Of a DNA stretch of 64,000 nt, positions 54,501 through 64,000 are shown piece by piece. The notes under the pieces are model-generated. The model searched no databases. It saw only the letters and a list, made by a program, of their open reading frames with translations, and was not told the DNA's origin. The stretch comes from Manis javanica (taxonomy: Eukaryota > Chordata > Mammalia > Pholidota > Manidae): positions 41,476,001 through 41,540,000 of the forward strand of contig NC_133167.1 of NCBI RefSeq assembly GCF_040802235.1. Reading direction: 5' to 3'. The translations under genes were made by a program, and so were the position numbers. Numbering within the stretch: position 1 is the first letter of the stretch; each line of letters begins with the position of its first letter.

Positions 54501-57500
54501 TAATTTATAGAACCATGATACACTATTGGATCTTATTCTTTTCTATTATCATAGATTTAATGTCTTCATTAGTTATTTCCTGTACCTAAATAGTGCTAAT
54601 TGCAGAGAAGACTTGTATTCAGCTACATGTATGAAAAAAGAGAAAATTTGCCCATTATAAGGAGGTTCTCCTCTCTTTTTTTCAGAAACTTAAGTTCATA
54701 ATGAAACTGACAAGAAGGAGGCAAAATCATCTGAATATATGCCTGAGGAACTTTGCCGTTACTTCAGCCCTGTTTCTGCTGTGGGAATTTGGCATAGTTT
54801 TGAGTAAGTCCAAAAGTTCATATGTCAAGGACATGGTGTTCCTGGTTGGCTTAGAACTCTCAAATGTACCCCAGCTTACCCCCAAATGGCTTCCTGGATC
54901 AGACTTAGAGGCAACCAGTCTCCCAAAAACTTGTCTGCATTCACAGTTCTGTTGCTAAGTTGAAATTAAAACAGGCATTGGCAATGGACATTTAGAGTGA
55001 AGTTTTTCTCTTGGTAAACAATTCATATGAAGAGTTCCCTTTGTTTGATCTTCCTTCAACTTCCTTAAAATTTCCTCTATCAATAATTTCACTACTGCAA
55101 ATTCAAACAGAAGCACAGTACCTTAAGGAAGGAAGTCCCACTCTTTGTTGCATTTGAAATTCCTTTAAAAATGCTGGGTTAATACTTGCATCTCTGCTGA
55201 TATTATTTGTTATACGAAGGAACTGACTGGGCTTATTCCTGCACTCCTTTAGTAGTATGCGGAAAGCATTTGCATTGTAAGTTAAGTAGCCAAGAGCACA
55301 GGAGCAAGCTGTGCGGACCTAGGTAAAGAAGAAACAATTCCTCCTTAAATACTGAGCTTTGTTCTTAAAATATCTAACCCAGTGGTCTCATTAGAAATTT
55401 CACAGGAAAGTCTTTATAGCTATGTATAACAAATACATATGTCAACCAGTGGCAATCTATAGATGGAAGCATAACAGCCATAATTTTAGAGAGGGCTGCC
55501 AACTGCCATTGATTTCTACTAGGTCTCAATTCCTATTACATTTTTTTAGAACCACCAGGAGTTTAAGGAAAAGCCCACCAATTGAATCAGAATCTCTTGG
55601 GGATAGAATCTGGGTATTTGTGTTGTTCTTTAAATGCCACAGGTGATTTTAATGTTTAGCCAGAGGAAAAAACATTGAGTTTTAACTAAGAGGGTTTCAG
55701 TCTTGATTATGCCTTACAGTCACCTAGATAGCTTGAAAATTATTTGCACCTGAATTCCACCCCTTGAAACTGATTTAATTTTGGAGGGGTGCAGCCTGGA
55801 CATTGGAATTTTTCAAAACTGCTCAGGTGGTTGTAATAGGAAGCCAGAGAAGAGACTGTAGGACAAAAGTAAGTTAAAAATAAGACACACAGGAAAGCAA
55901 CTCAGTTTTCCACTGGTGAAAAGAAACAAGCACAAGTGTCAGGCCACAGAATTCCAGAAATAGTAGCCATTTTCTTCTTTGAAGGAAATACCTCTGCCTG
56001 TGACCTGAAGTAATTAGGTTGTCATGTGATTAATTAAAGTATAATTTTTGGGGCAGTTATTAGGAAAATCTGTTAGTGGTGGCATAAGAAATATCATAGA
56101 ATGAAAATAAACCAGGCCCATGCAGGATAATAGAGGGTTGACATATTGGTCTTTATATTGGCAACTGACTGCTATACATGCCTGTATATCTTCCACATCT
56201 TGAACAGTGGTTCTCAGTTTATGTTCCCTGGACCAGCTGCTTCAGCTTCTGCAAACTTGTTAGGAATGCAAATCCTAGGGTGTTAGGTATTCTGATCTAA
56301 GGTACTACATCAGAAACTCTGAGAATGGAGACCAGCAACCTATGGTGATTCCAGTGTACCCTGAAGTTGGAGAAACACTACCATAGACTTTGGGGGAGAA
56401 GTGTGGGGGAACACTACACACCCTCATCTCTAACACTGTCTGGCAGGTAAAGAAAACTGTCCATTGGATTCCACTTTCATTCATTCCAAATAATCACAGA
56501 AATGACTTAGATCATAAAAATGAACCAGTTTTTATGAGATATTTTATAAATGTTTTAATTATACATTTCTTTATCAGTATACTTTTTCATAGATTGAATC
56601 TTAAATACTGAAGTTAAAACAAATAAGCACAATTGTGGGAACCAAAATTGTGTATGGCAGATGTAGTATTCAAGAAATTATCTAATTTTGAGTTAGTAGC
56701 ATGAAGTATTATACAACAGTCAACTTACAGAGAAATTAGCCCACAGAAGTGAGAGAGGCAATTATATTTTTAGAATAGTCAATTTTAGAATTATTTTTGT
56801 TTTTACCTCTTCTTTTCCTGAATACAAATGATAGCAGAGCCGTTGGATCGTCCCTAATGTGGTAAATGCTTCTGGAATACCAGCTCTAGAATGAGCCAGG
56901 CTAGCTATTAAATTCCCTATAAATTAAACAAGAAAAAATGCTTGTTATTTAATTGATACAAACTGACATACTGTGCTTTTGTTCATTTACACAAAGTATT
57001 AAAAAGGTTTGAATCACAGACATCTCTATTAATGAAGTGTTGGGAGGATAGTGTATGTTAAGTGTAGAATACACTTTTGCCAAAATTATCATGGCTTTGT
57101 TTTCTGTCTCAAATAGTAAAGGTTACATAGTTTATTTAAGAGTGAGGAATTTTGAAAATAAGAGGTTTTCTTCCTCATGACTTCAGAATATATTTTGTTT
57201 TGAAGCTCTAGGGTTTTTTTTTTTGTGACTTCGGATGTAATAATTGAACTACCATATAATATGTCCTTTATGTAGTTCTAATAGCTTTGAGTTAAGAAGA
57301 GCATAATGGTATTTTAAAATCAAGCAATGTATTGTTTATTGAAGTTTAAATCTAAAATCAAGATTTTGCTGTAAAATGAAATGTTTTGGGATTGGAAATA
57401 ATAAAGTGATCTGATAATTAAATAAATGTGCAACTACCAGCTTAAAATTATTTCATTTGAATTCATGTTTTTGGAGCTTTCATGTGATATTTTTTCACAG

Positions 57501-60500
57501 TATTTTTGCTATGTTGGAGTAAGTTTAACACATTTTAAGATAATGCATTTTTACATTTGTGAATGGATATTATATAGAGATATTAACTGGGTTTTTGTTT
57601 TCCTTGTATTTTTTTCTGGCCTCCATTATAAGCCAAGAAGGCTTTTATATTGATTGCTTCAAGATGGGGAGGGCCAGATTCTATGCCCTAGAGCAAAAAT
57701 TGTCTGAAGATAACCTTTCTTTCAGGCTTATATTTTAAAAAGCCAGAGTTTATAAAAGGCATTATGCTGGGGAGAAGAGCGAGAGGTGTCTTTAAAGATA
57801 GGACTAAGAATTAGGAAACAAATGGAGGAGGACAGAGAAACTAAGTCTAAGAAGTAGAAATAGTTCTAGTGGAGAATGGCTAAGTAGTGCACAAAGGGAA
57901 ACTGGACACTTGCCAGCAGAAATCCCACGTTCTGCAAAACTTCACCTTTGGAGCCTCTTCTAGGAACCATGTTGACTTGGACACTAAGCTCATCGTTTAT
58001 TTTACTTACACCTAAGGCTTAAATATTCTGCTTTGCTTGAGATACACTGGACATACATTTGACTCTAGAGGTGTGTATGACTCTGATGGTGGAGTGCAGA
58101 GAAAGCCCAGTAATTTTTGAGATTGAAATCGTACCAGCCTGGGGAAATTAATATTTGAAAGCTAGTTTGTTTCTTGCATGTAAGAATTTGTGGAGTAGAA
58201 TTTAAACCCACTACAATTGTGTTTCAGAGTCATGAAAGTACTGTGACAAATTAAGAATGTTAGATAGAAATATATTTAGTAATTTCTTTTAAACATATTT
58301 TTCTTAGCTAGTTTCCAATAGAAAGTTTTAGTTTGCTTGAATTTTCCTTCCATATCAAGTAAATATACTCCATAAAAAAATAATTCTGTGGCAGCAAGTG
58401 GAGTTTCCTTTGCTGCCTTCAGTTATCCTTGTTGGTTAAAAAATAAACACCATATTTATTTTTTGGTAGTAGTCACCCCATATGGCTGTCATTCCAATAC
58501 TGTTTGTGTTGAGAATGATCAAGTGAGTTAACTTACTGATCATCTCAAGAGTTAGGTCTGGAGTAGGTAATAGTTACACAATTATCTTTAGGTGTGTAGA
58601 GAGCCCTCTTGGGCCATTTTGTTTTGCTACTTCACATAGCAATATAGGAAAATCCTAAATGTTAGCTAAATATGCACAATTGGTCAAAAAAGAAACCAGA
58701 CAGGTACATCAGTATAAATCTGCCACTACTGCTATTAATCAGTGTGTAACTTGGTGGTGGTCGCTAGTAATTGGATTCTCATTTCATACTCTGGAAAAAA
58801 TTATTAGGGGTTCGAAATGTAATTAGGAAATCAAAAAGACCATGTTCAGAGTTGACTCTGCTCCCATTCAGGACACAGAGTAGACTCACATTGCTCCATG
58901 TAGACTTAACACTGGTTCATTCCTCAAACTGTGTGACAGGTGTATCAGACTTATTATTTTATCATTGCTCAGATTATAAGAAAGCTTTTTCAAAAACAGT
59001 TTTATGTGAGTACAGTTAGCTTCTAGTTATTTCTTACCTGTCAAGACAATAGTAGTGGAATGAATTGAATATAGACTATCTGCTAAAATAGTAACGCCTC
59101 TTGCAGATAAAGTAATATGGTCCACATCTATAATGACTTTAGCTAATACAATAATCTAAAGAAAAAAAGCATAGAATCATTGAACATTTTCTACTCATAT
59201 TTTCTAATTAAGCCTTATGTTTAGGGGGGCACTTCTCAGGAAGGTAGAAGGAATCATTTGGTATGATTCAGTAGAAGAGAAAGCAAGTGGCAAGGGAGGA
59301 GTTTGCATACTTGTTCCTGTCTGATCACTGCAGTGACAATAGTAGGCCATATTATTATTTCTTCAGTGTTTGCAACCTTTGCATCCTAGAAGTATGGATT
59401 CATAGAAAATACTAATACTAAAGGTCAGAGGATAGAAAAAGAAGAGAATAAGACTAGGAAGAACCCAGATACACATAATTGTCACAGGTTGAAGAATCAG
59501 GGTGATCAGCTAAAGATTTGCAAATGAATACTTGTGTTGAGCACTACCACATTTCTCTCTTTCCTTGTAATCAGGGGGTGATGAAAATACTACTATCTGC
59601 CTAGCAACCTGACAGAGTTGTTCTAAGCATCAGCTGAAGAATAAAGGCAAAAGTGCCATGTAACTTGTAAAATTCTATATAAATGAAGAAATCCTCATAG
59701 GATTTTTTATCAGGTGGAAGGGTCTGGTGTGAAAAATACTGTGAATTTTACAAATCAGTAAACATTTTTCTAAATTCCTTTTTTAAATTTTTTCTATTTT
59801 CAAGTTTTCACTAAGAAAGATTTATTGATTTGAAGTTTTAATTTCCAGTTTTATACCTGAAATGCTGCCATTGCCTTTTCAGTTTCAACTGTAGATTCAA
59901 GAAAAGGTTCCAAAATTGATATGGTCATTATTCCACTTTCCAGTATTAAGTATTGTTGCAAACGATTTTTGAAGGCAAAAAGGGCTAATGCATAGCCTGC
60001 TCTTAAACAAATATCCTGGAAATGGAAGAAACATGCATTATCTTGAACTTACTTCATTTATCATGTTATTAAAGGTAATAGACTTTTAATTATTATCCAT
60101 TCAAATACAGCTAACCCTCAAGCAATGCAGGGGTTAGAAGTGCCAAACCCTCCTCAACTTTGTGCATTGGAAAATTCACATACTTTTGACTCCCAAAATG
60201 TTACTACTTAACTACTAGCCTACTGTTTACCAAAAGCCTTACTGATAATAGAAGCAGTTGATGAACACATATTTTGTGTATTTTATGTATTATATACTAT
60301 ATTCTTACAATAAAGCAAGCTAAAGAAAAACAATTTTTCAAAAAAATTTTTCAGATCTCCCCCAATTTTTCCAATATATTTATTGGAAAAAATCCATGTA
60401 TAAATGGACCCCTGAAATTCAAACCTGTGTTGTTCATGAGTCAACTATGTATTACAGTCTTAACTCTGGGAATAAAATTCTAATGACATTATTGGGGAAA

Positions 60501-63189
60501 ACAGATAATAAATTTACCCCAGAGTATTACTGAGAAGATAAAATAGGAAATTAGGTTGTGGTATTGGGGAAAAAAAGAGAAAAAATTTTTTTATTTTCAT
60601 AGGGAATGTTAAGATTACCAATTATGCAAATTAATACTTAAATGGTAATAGGAAAGTCCATAATTTCACTAACCCTCAACTTTTTGTTTCAACCTACTTT
60701 TATTTTCATTTCAACTTTTCAAAGTACAATTGATATATTAAGCCTTCCCTTACATAGCATGCTATTATTGCATTTTATGCATTGTGAATGACCTCTATCA
60801 TTTCTTAAGATAGGTTTATTTGTAAAATTCTATTGACATAAATCCTAAGAGGAGTTCTAGAAAATGATTTTAAAATCACATTTTAACATTCAGGGACTGG
60901 GCAAACAGAGCGAATTTTCCCTTAGAGTCAGTCCACTTGCCAAACATGAAGAAGTACGGTAGATCTTCCAGCAAGACCCAAAAAATGGAATCGTATCACT
61001 AAACATTATTTTTAATATTTTAGTTGAACAGTTTGGTACACAGAGAGAGAACCACTCATCTGAGTGAGTTTCCTCATGCTATTCTTCACCTTTACATAAA
61101 AATGCTCTGTTGTACCTACTGGAACATTTACAGGTAAAATTTTATGGTGCCTGAGATTTCCTTCGAAAATAATATAGGGAGAGCAAGTAGGTATATGCAT
61201 GAAATAAAACTGGCCATGAGTTGATAACTGCTGAAACTGGGTCAGGGAATATTTTAAGTTTTTTATGCTATTTTCTATTCTATATATGTTTGAAATTTTC
61301 TGTAATAAAAATTATGTGTATCAAAGTAGTCATCTGGCCAAAGGCAAGAAGAAAGACATTAGGTACAGTCAAGGGAATAGGGTCCAGAAAGTGAAGCAGG
61401 TGGTAACAGTCTGGGATGAAAAGGAGAATGATTGAGAGTGGAATGGGAAGGAGAAGAAAAGGGAGAGAACAGTGTTCCTGAGGAAGAGATATTGAAAATA
61501 CAGTGTTGAAGGAACAGAATGGAGAGGAATGTGGCTGAGGGAGTCAGTCAGACATAAATTCAATCTCCTCACCCTGTTATCCCCCATATTACTGTGGCAG
61601 CTCTTCTGCAGCCTCTTGTGTACCAAAGTAAATTTCTATATTTAAAAAAAATGCAACTACTTCCTTTCTCCCCTTACAACTCTTTCTTCCTCCAAAATTT
61701 CCCAGAACTGAGAGAGATAGTTGGCAGTTTTCTTCCTTGATTGATAAATACACTGCAGACAACAAAATTTCTCCTGTTTCTCTAGGGTTAGTGCTTTTCA
61801 AAGTATGGCCCATGGAACAGTAACAGTTCACAAAATGGTTGACAACAAGATTATGGAAACTGAGAGGAAGCAGTTAAAATAAACAGCTCTTCCTTACAGT
61901 TAAATATCAATTAATGTAGAAGGAAGAAGGGAAATTTTCTGAAAATCACATTAGGTAAATGCCACAGTAATCGTTGCATCAGTGGATGCTAAAATTGGTG
62001 AATAAAAGTATAATGCAAGACAGAATATTTGCATAGTCTCAAAATATCTCACCTCAAGATAATTGTTAATTACAAACAGAAGGACAGAAACTTCACAGTG
62101 AGAAATATGGCGGACTTCATGTTAACCAAGTACCATTGCCAGTTAAAAGATATGTCAACATCCTATAGCCCCTGAAATGATGCACTGGGAAGGTGAATGA
62201 AGGAAACTGCATCACTTCTGTGGTATTCTTGCCAAAGTGCATTATCTCAAATTAATCATGAAAAAACATCAGATAACTCAAATTGAAGGACATTCTGCAA
62301 AGTAAGTGGCCTGAACTTATCAAAATTGTCAAAATCATGAAAGGTGGGAAAAGGAGACTAAAGAGACATGATTAGATGCAATGAGGGATCCTGGAATTCT
62401 GGAACAGAAAAAGGACACTGATAGGAAGATTGGTGAAATATAGAAAAGGTCTGCAGATTAGTTAATAGTGTAGTTCAATGTTAATTTCCTGGTTGATAAC
62501 CAGGAAAGCTGGATGAAGGATACACCAGAACACTCTATAACTTTTGCAAATTTTTGGAAAGCCTAAAATTATTCCAAAATTTAAAGTTTTTTAAAATTAT
62601 TTTTTTAAAAATTATCTCTCCATAACAAATTGCTAGAAAAAGGCTATTCCTTGTGTATCACAGTAGAGTAAAAATGTGTATTTAAAAAAATAATTAGAAA
62701 TAGTAATTTGTAATTATTCTCACAATAGTTTGAGATGCAGCCCTGTAGAATATTGGGTAAGAAGTGGATGACTGAGGGGTGAAAGGTCATAAAATTAACT
62801 TAAAGGTTTGATGTATCCAGGACAGAAAACATTCATTTTTGGTTAGTCTCCAAGCATTAAAATTGCTATATTTCAAAGGTGAAGAGTACTGTGAAAAACA
62901 TGGAACATATTCTACTATTACAAATTAATGACCTACCAAAGGGCTTTTACATTTCTTAAATAACATATTTAAATATTGCCATGAAAAAGATACAATGATA
63001 ATTTGAGGATATGGTCTAAAAAACATTTTTTTCTAAATGAGCTCTAATGTTTTGTAAACGTATTACCTTATCTTGTGAGTGAAGAAGATAAAGGACATCA
63101 GCATACTTAAATCCTTCATTTTCTTGTAATTCATTCTGTAACAGGTCATTCCCTAGGACAATGCATGCCAAGGAAAATGCCACTTCAAC
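51347..63189 (-). CDS. ANKAR: ANKAR, last seven coding exons (C-terminal part)
   Basis: ANKAR is a large ankyrin plus armadillo-repeat protein (about 1434 residues in human); its molecular role is poorly known. Seven minus-strand exons were assembled: 63189-63067, 60015-59857, 59155-59038, 56916-56807, 55318-55122, 52887-52841 and 51594-51347. All have GT-AG borders and compatible phases (0,0,1,0,2,1). They join to 999 coding bases, 333 residues, then stop. Repeated leucine- and alanine-rich helical segments such as VEVAFSLACIVLG, RAGYALALFAFKN and RTACSCALGYLTYNA are armadillo-type helices. They are followed by a basic, Ser/Pro-rich tail (KFKPKIQRRDS and SRPRIVVLSQLGK) that is probably disordered. 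The gene continues beyond the right edge and is tail to tail with OSGEPL1, as in other mammals. Identity comes from memory of the human C-terminus plus synteny. Confidence 0.93.
52841..52887 (-). CDS. ANKAR: ANKAR short penultimate exon
   Basis: This 47-base micro-exon has acceptor TTTTAG before 52887 and donor GTAATT after 52841. It completes the split Ser and encodes LEKNGGPSIIPIFKK, ending with one base of a Gly codon. Its phases fit both neighbours exactly, which is the main support for such a short exon. Confidence 0.9.
54686..54803 (+). other. Exon-like segment antisense to ANKAR (unproven)
   Basis: A strong acceptor (CTCCTCTCTTTTTTTCAG ending at 54685) and a strong donor (GTAAGT from 54804) bracket 118 bases. 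Two reading frames are open through most of it; one reads ETDKKEAKSSEYMPEELC and looks protein-like, but it follows an in-frame TAA near the 5' edge. No family was recognised and no partner exon was found. It could be a non-coding antisense exon, a pseudogene scrap or chance. Confidence 0.25.
55122..55318 (-). CDS. ANKAR: ANKAR exon (last armadillo-like segment)
   Basis: The acceptor CCTAG precedes 55318 and the donor GTACTG follows 55122. The exon has 197 bases. It encodes VRTACSCALGYLTYNANAFR, then a region with ITNNISRDASINPAF, and ends after two bases of a Ser codon. Confidence 0.93.
55515..55855. repeat. Two MER5-like hAT fragments
   Basis: AATTGAATCAGAATCTCTTGG (about 55580) and a second set, TTACAGTCACCTAGATAGC, GAGGGGTGCAGCCTGGACAT and CTCAGGTGGTTGTAATAGG (about 55715-55840), match MER5-type sequence, intronic in ANKAR. 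Confidence 0.65.
56205..56385. repeat. MER5-like hAT element, nearly complete
   Basis: GAACAGTGGTTCTCAGTTTA, AACTTGTTAGGAATGCAAATCC, ATCAGAAACTCTGAGAATGG and a closing TTGGAGAAACACTA give the MER5A order including both terminal repeats. Confidence 0.7.
56807..56916 (-). CDS. ANKAR: ANKAR exon (armadillo region)
   Basis: The acceptor TATAG precedes 56916 and the donor GTAAAA follows 56807. The exon has 110 bases. It completes the split Gly and reads NLIASLAHSRAGIPEAF to HLYSGKEE, ending in phase 0. Confidence 0.92.
57000..59035. other. ANKAR intron, no gene seen
   Basis: AT-rich intron. Open frames at 57426-57653 and 58771-59019 (plus strand) have no domain or splice context. Confidence 0.5.
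59038..59155 (-). CDS. ANKAR: ANKAR exon (armadillo region)
   Basis: The acceptor CTTTAG precedes 59155 and the donor GTAAGA follows 59038. The exon has 118 bases and ends with one base of a Gly codon. It encodes IIVLAKVIIDVDHITLSARG and continues to SIHSTTIVLT. Confidence 0.92.
59857..60015 (-). CDS. ANKAR: ANKAR exon (armadillo region)
   Basis: The acceptor TTCCAG precedes 60015 and the donor GTATAA follows 59857. The exon has 159 bases, 53 codons, phase 0. It encodes DICLRAGYALALFAFKN through ETEKAMAAFQ, an alpha-helical armadillo-like segment. Confidence 0.92.
60108..60447. mobile_element. Non-autonomous DNA transposon (Tc1/mariner-like)
   Basis: The left end CAGCTAACCCTCAAGCAATG and right end (reverse complement AGTTGACTCATGAACAACAC) form diverged terminal inverted repeats. 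Inner parts also fold back: ...CCATGTATAAATGGACCCCTG near the right end. A TA precedes the left end. It is in ANKAR intron. The mariner/Tigger assignment is from memory of the end sequence. Confidence 0.6.
60450..63065. other. ANKAR intron with weak LINE traces
   Basis: Segments near 61225-61320 (TTTGAAATTTTCTGTAATAAAA) and 62490-62600 (TTTTGCAAATTTTTGGAAAGCC then AAAATTATTCC) resemble old LINE-1 3' ends. The remainder shows no gene. A purine-rich patch (GGAGAAGAAAAGGGAG) is at about 61430-61480. Confidence 0.5.
63067..63189 (-). CDS. ANKAR: ANKAR exon (armadillo region)
   Basis: The acceptor TTTAG precedes 63189 and the donor GTAATA follows 63067. The exon has 123 bases, 41 codons, phase 0 at both ends. 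The translation VEVAFSLACIVLGNDLLQ continues to YADVLYLLHSQDK. This is the most upstream ANKAR exon in the window. Confidence 0.92.
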
Positions 63190-64000
63190 CTAAATATGTG
63201 GTTTTCAGATATTAATTTATTTTTCACTCATGGTTTATCAACTTATCTATTTCATTATACAGACATATACATGGGATATACGAATTCAAAGACACTTTAA
63301 AAACCATTGATTCCAGTCTTCTAACTAGTATTCAGAGAGTGGCATTTATAGCCTCTGGAGGAATGTCCCTTGCAATTTTTAACAGCTGGGAAAATGTCCT
63401 TTCTCTGTGTGCCAGCACAACCACAAAGCTCCATTTGAGGGCATGGGGAAAGGCAACCAGGATCAGTAGGACATGTGAGGAGAAATTATCTTAAGTGCAT
63501 AGTTGTATCCCTTCCACATCTAAAAAAAAAATTTTTTTTTTAATTTTCTGGCATGGTTAAATAGCTGTTTGGAACTGCTTGTTGGCTCCTGACCATTGAG
63601 TTTGAAGGCTTTAATGGAACACCTATCAATTAAGCCAAGCACTGGGGAGAAGTCCTTAGGAATAGTTCTCCTCCTCTAATTCTGGAGTCATTTAATGCAC
63701 ATTCTGAGCCCTTGAGGAGTATGTAAATGTTTACTATGGGAATGCAATAGATATGTGTTCTAAATACTGTATTATAAATTTCTAAGAAAAATGTTATGAA
63801 TTTGAAAAGCATGATTATTACTGCAAAAATATTTTGTTTACTGTAAATTCTCATTTAAGGAAAAATATTGAAATGTATTGTTTTAACATGTTTAAGAAAT
63901 TGAAAATATATACTGAAATATAGATGGGTACAATTGAAGTAAAGTGTTTTGCCATGAAAATGAATATTCTAAGAAAATACTTTGATGTGGCGTTTCCCAT
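63190..64000. other. ANKAR intron at right edge
   Basis: No exon-like segment was found. A run of A then T at about 63520-63542 could form a short hairpin. Confidence 0.5.

Overview
The window is nuclear DNA from a placental mammal. It is AT-rich and built from short exons with GT-AG introns. It carries one CpG island and many interspersed repeats (LINE-1, MIR, L2, MER5-like hAT fragments, an ERV LTR). Four protein-coding genes are recognisable from their conceptual translations, in the order PMS1(-), ORMDL1(+), OSGEPL1(+), ANKAR(-). This is the same neighbourhood as human 2q32, read in the opposite orientation. No Alu, B1, ruminant Bov or carnivore tRNA-Lys SINE was seen. The LINE-1 3' ends look to me like those of a laurasiatherian, possibly a pangolin, but that species guess is weak and from memory.

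Layout. Bases 1-21.4 kb are the 5' part of PMS1 on the minus strand. Two coding exons are present (15587-15738 with the ATG, and 12854-13036), plus a probable non-coding first exon ending at 21418. The remainder is intron and holds a nearly full-length but dead LINE-1 (4216-10247), a solo LTR with a perfect 5-bp target duplication (1334-1748), and older repeats. A CpG island (about 21.1-22.05 kb) contains a divergent promoter between PMS1 and ORMDL1. ORMDL1 coding exons lie at 23402-23575, 28405-28556 and 31862-31997 and join to a complete 153-residue protein. From 33.4 to 40.2 kb is intergenic sequence with repeats. OSGEPL1 starts from a small GC-rich promoter near 40.45 kb, and its seven coding exons (41986-48854) join to 413 residues. 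ANKAR runs on the minus strand from beyond the right edge. Its last seven coding exons (63189 down to 51347) join in frame to 333 C-terminal residues ending at a stop codon. OSGEPL1 and ANKAR are therefore tail to tail, about 2.5 kb apart.

The genes do not form one pathway. PMS1 is a MutL-type mismatch-repair subunit, ORMDL1 is an ER regulator of serine palmitoyltransferase, OSGEPL1 is the mitochondrial t6A tRNA-modifying enzyme, and ANKAR is an ankyrin/armadillo-repeat protein of poorly known function. The one clear regulatory link is the shared PMS1/ORMDL1 promoter.

The best second-look items are: a roughly 200-bp inverted repeat (707-bp spacer) plus an 89-bp tandem duplication just 3' of OSGEPL1; a probable LINE-1 3' transduction; two insertions of one poly(A)-tailed retroposon family with target duplications; and an exon-like segment antisense to ANKAR. 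I saw no clearly new biological system.
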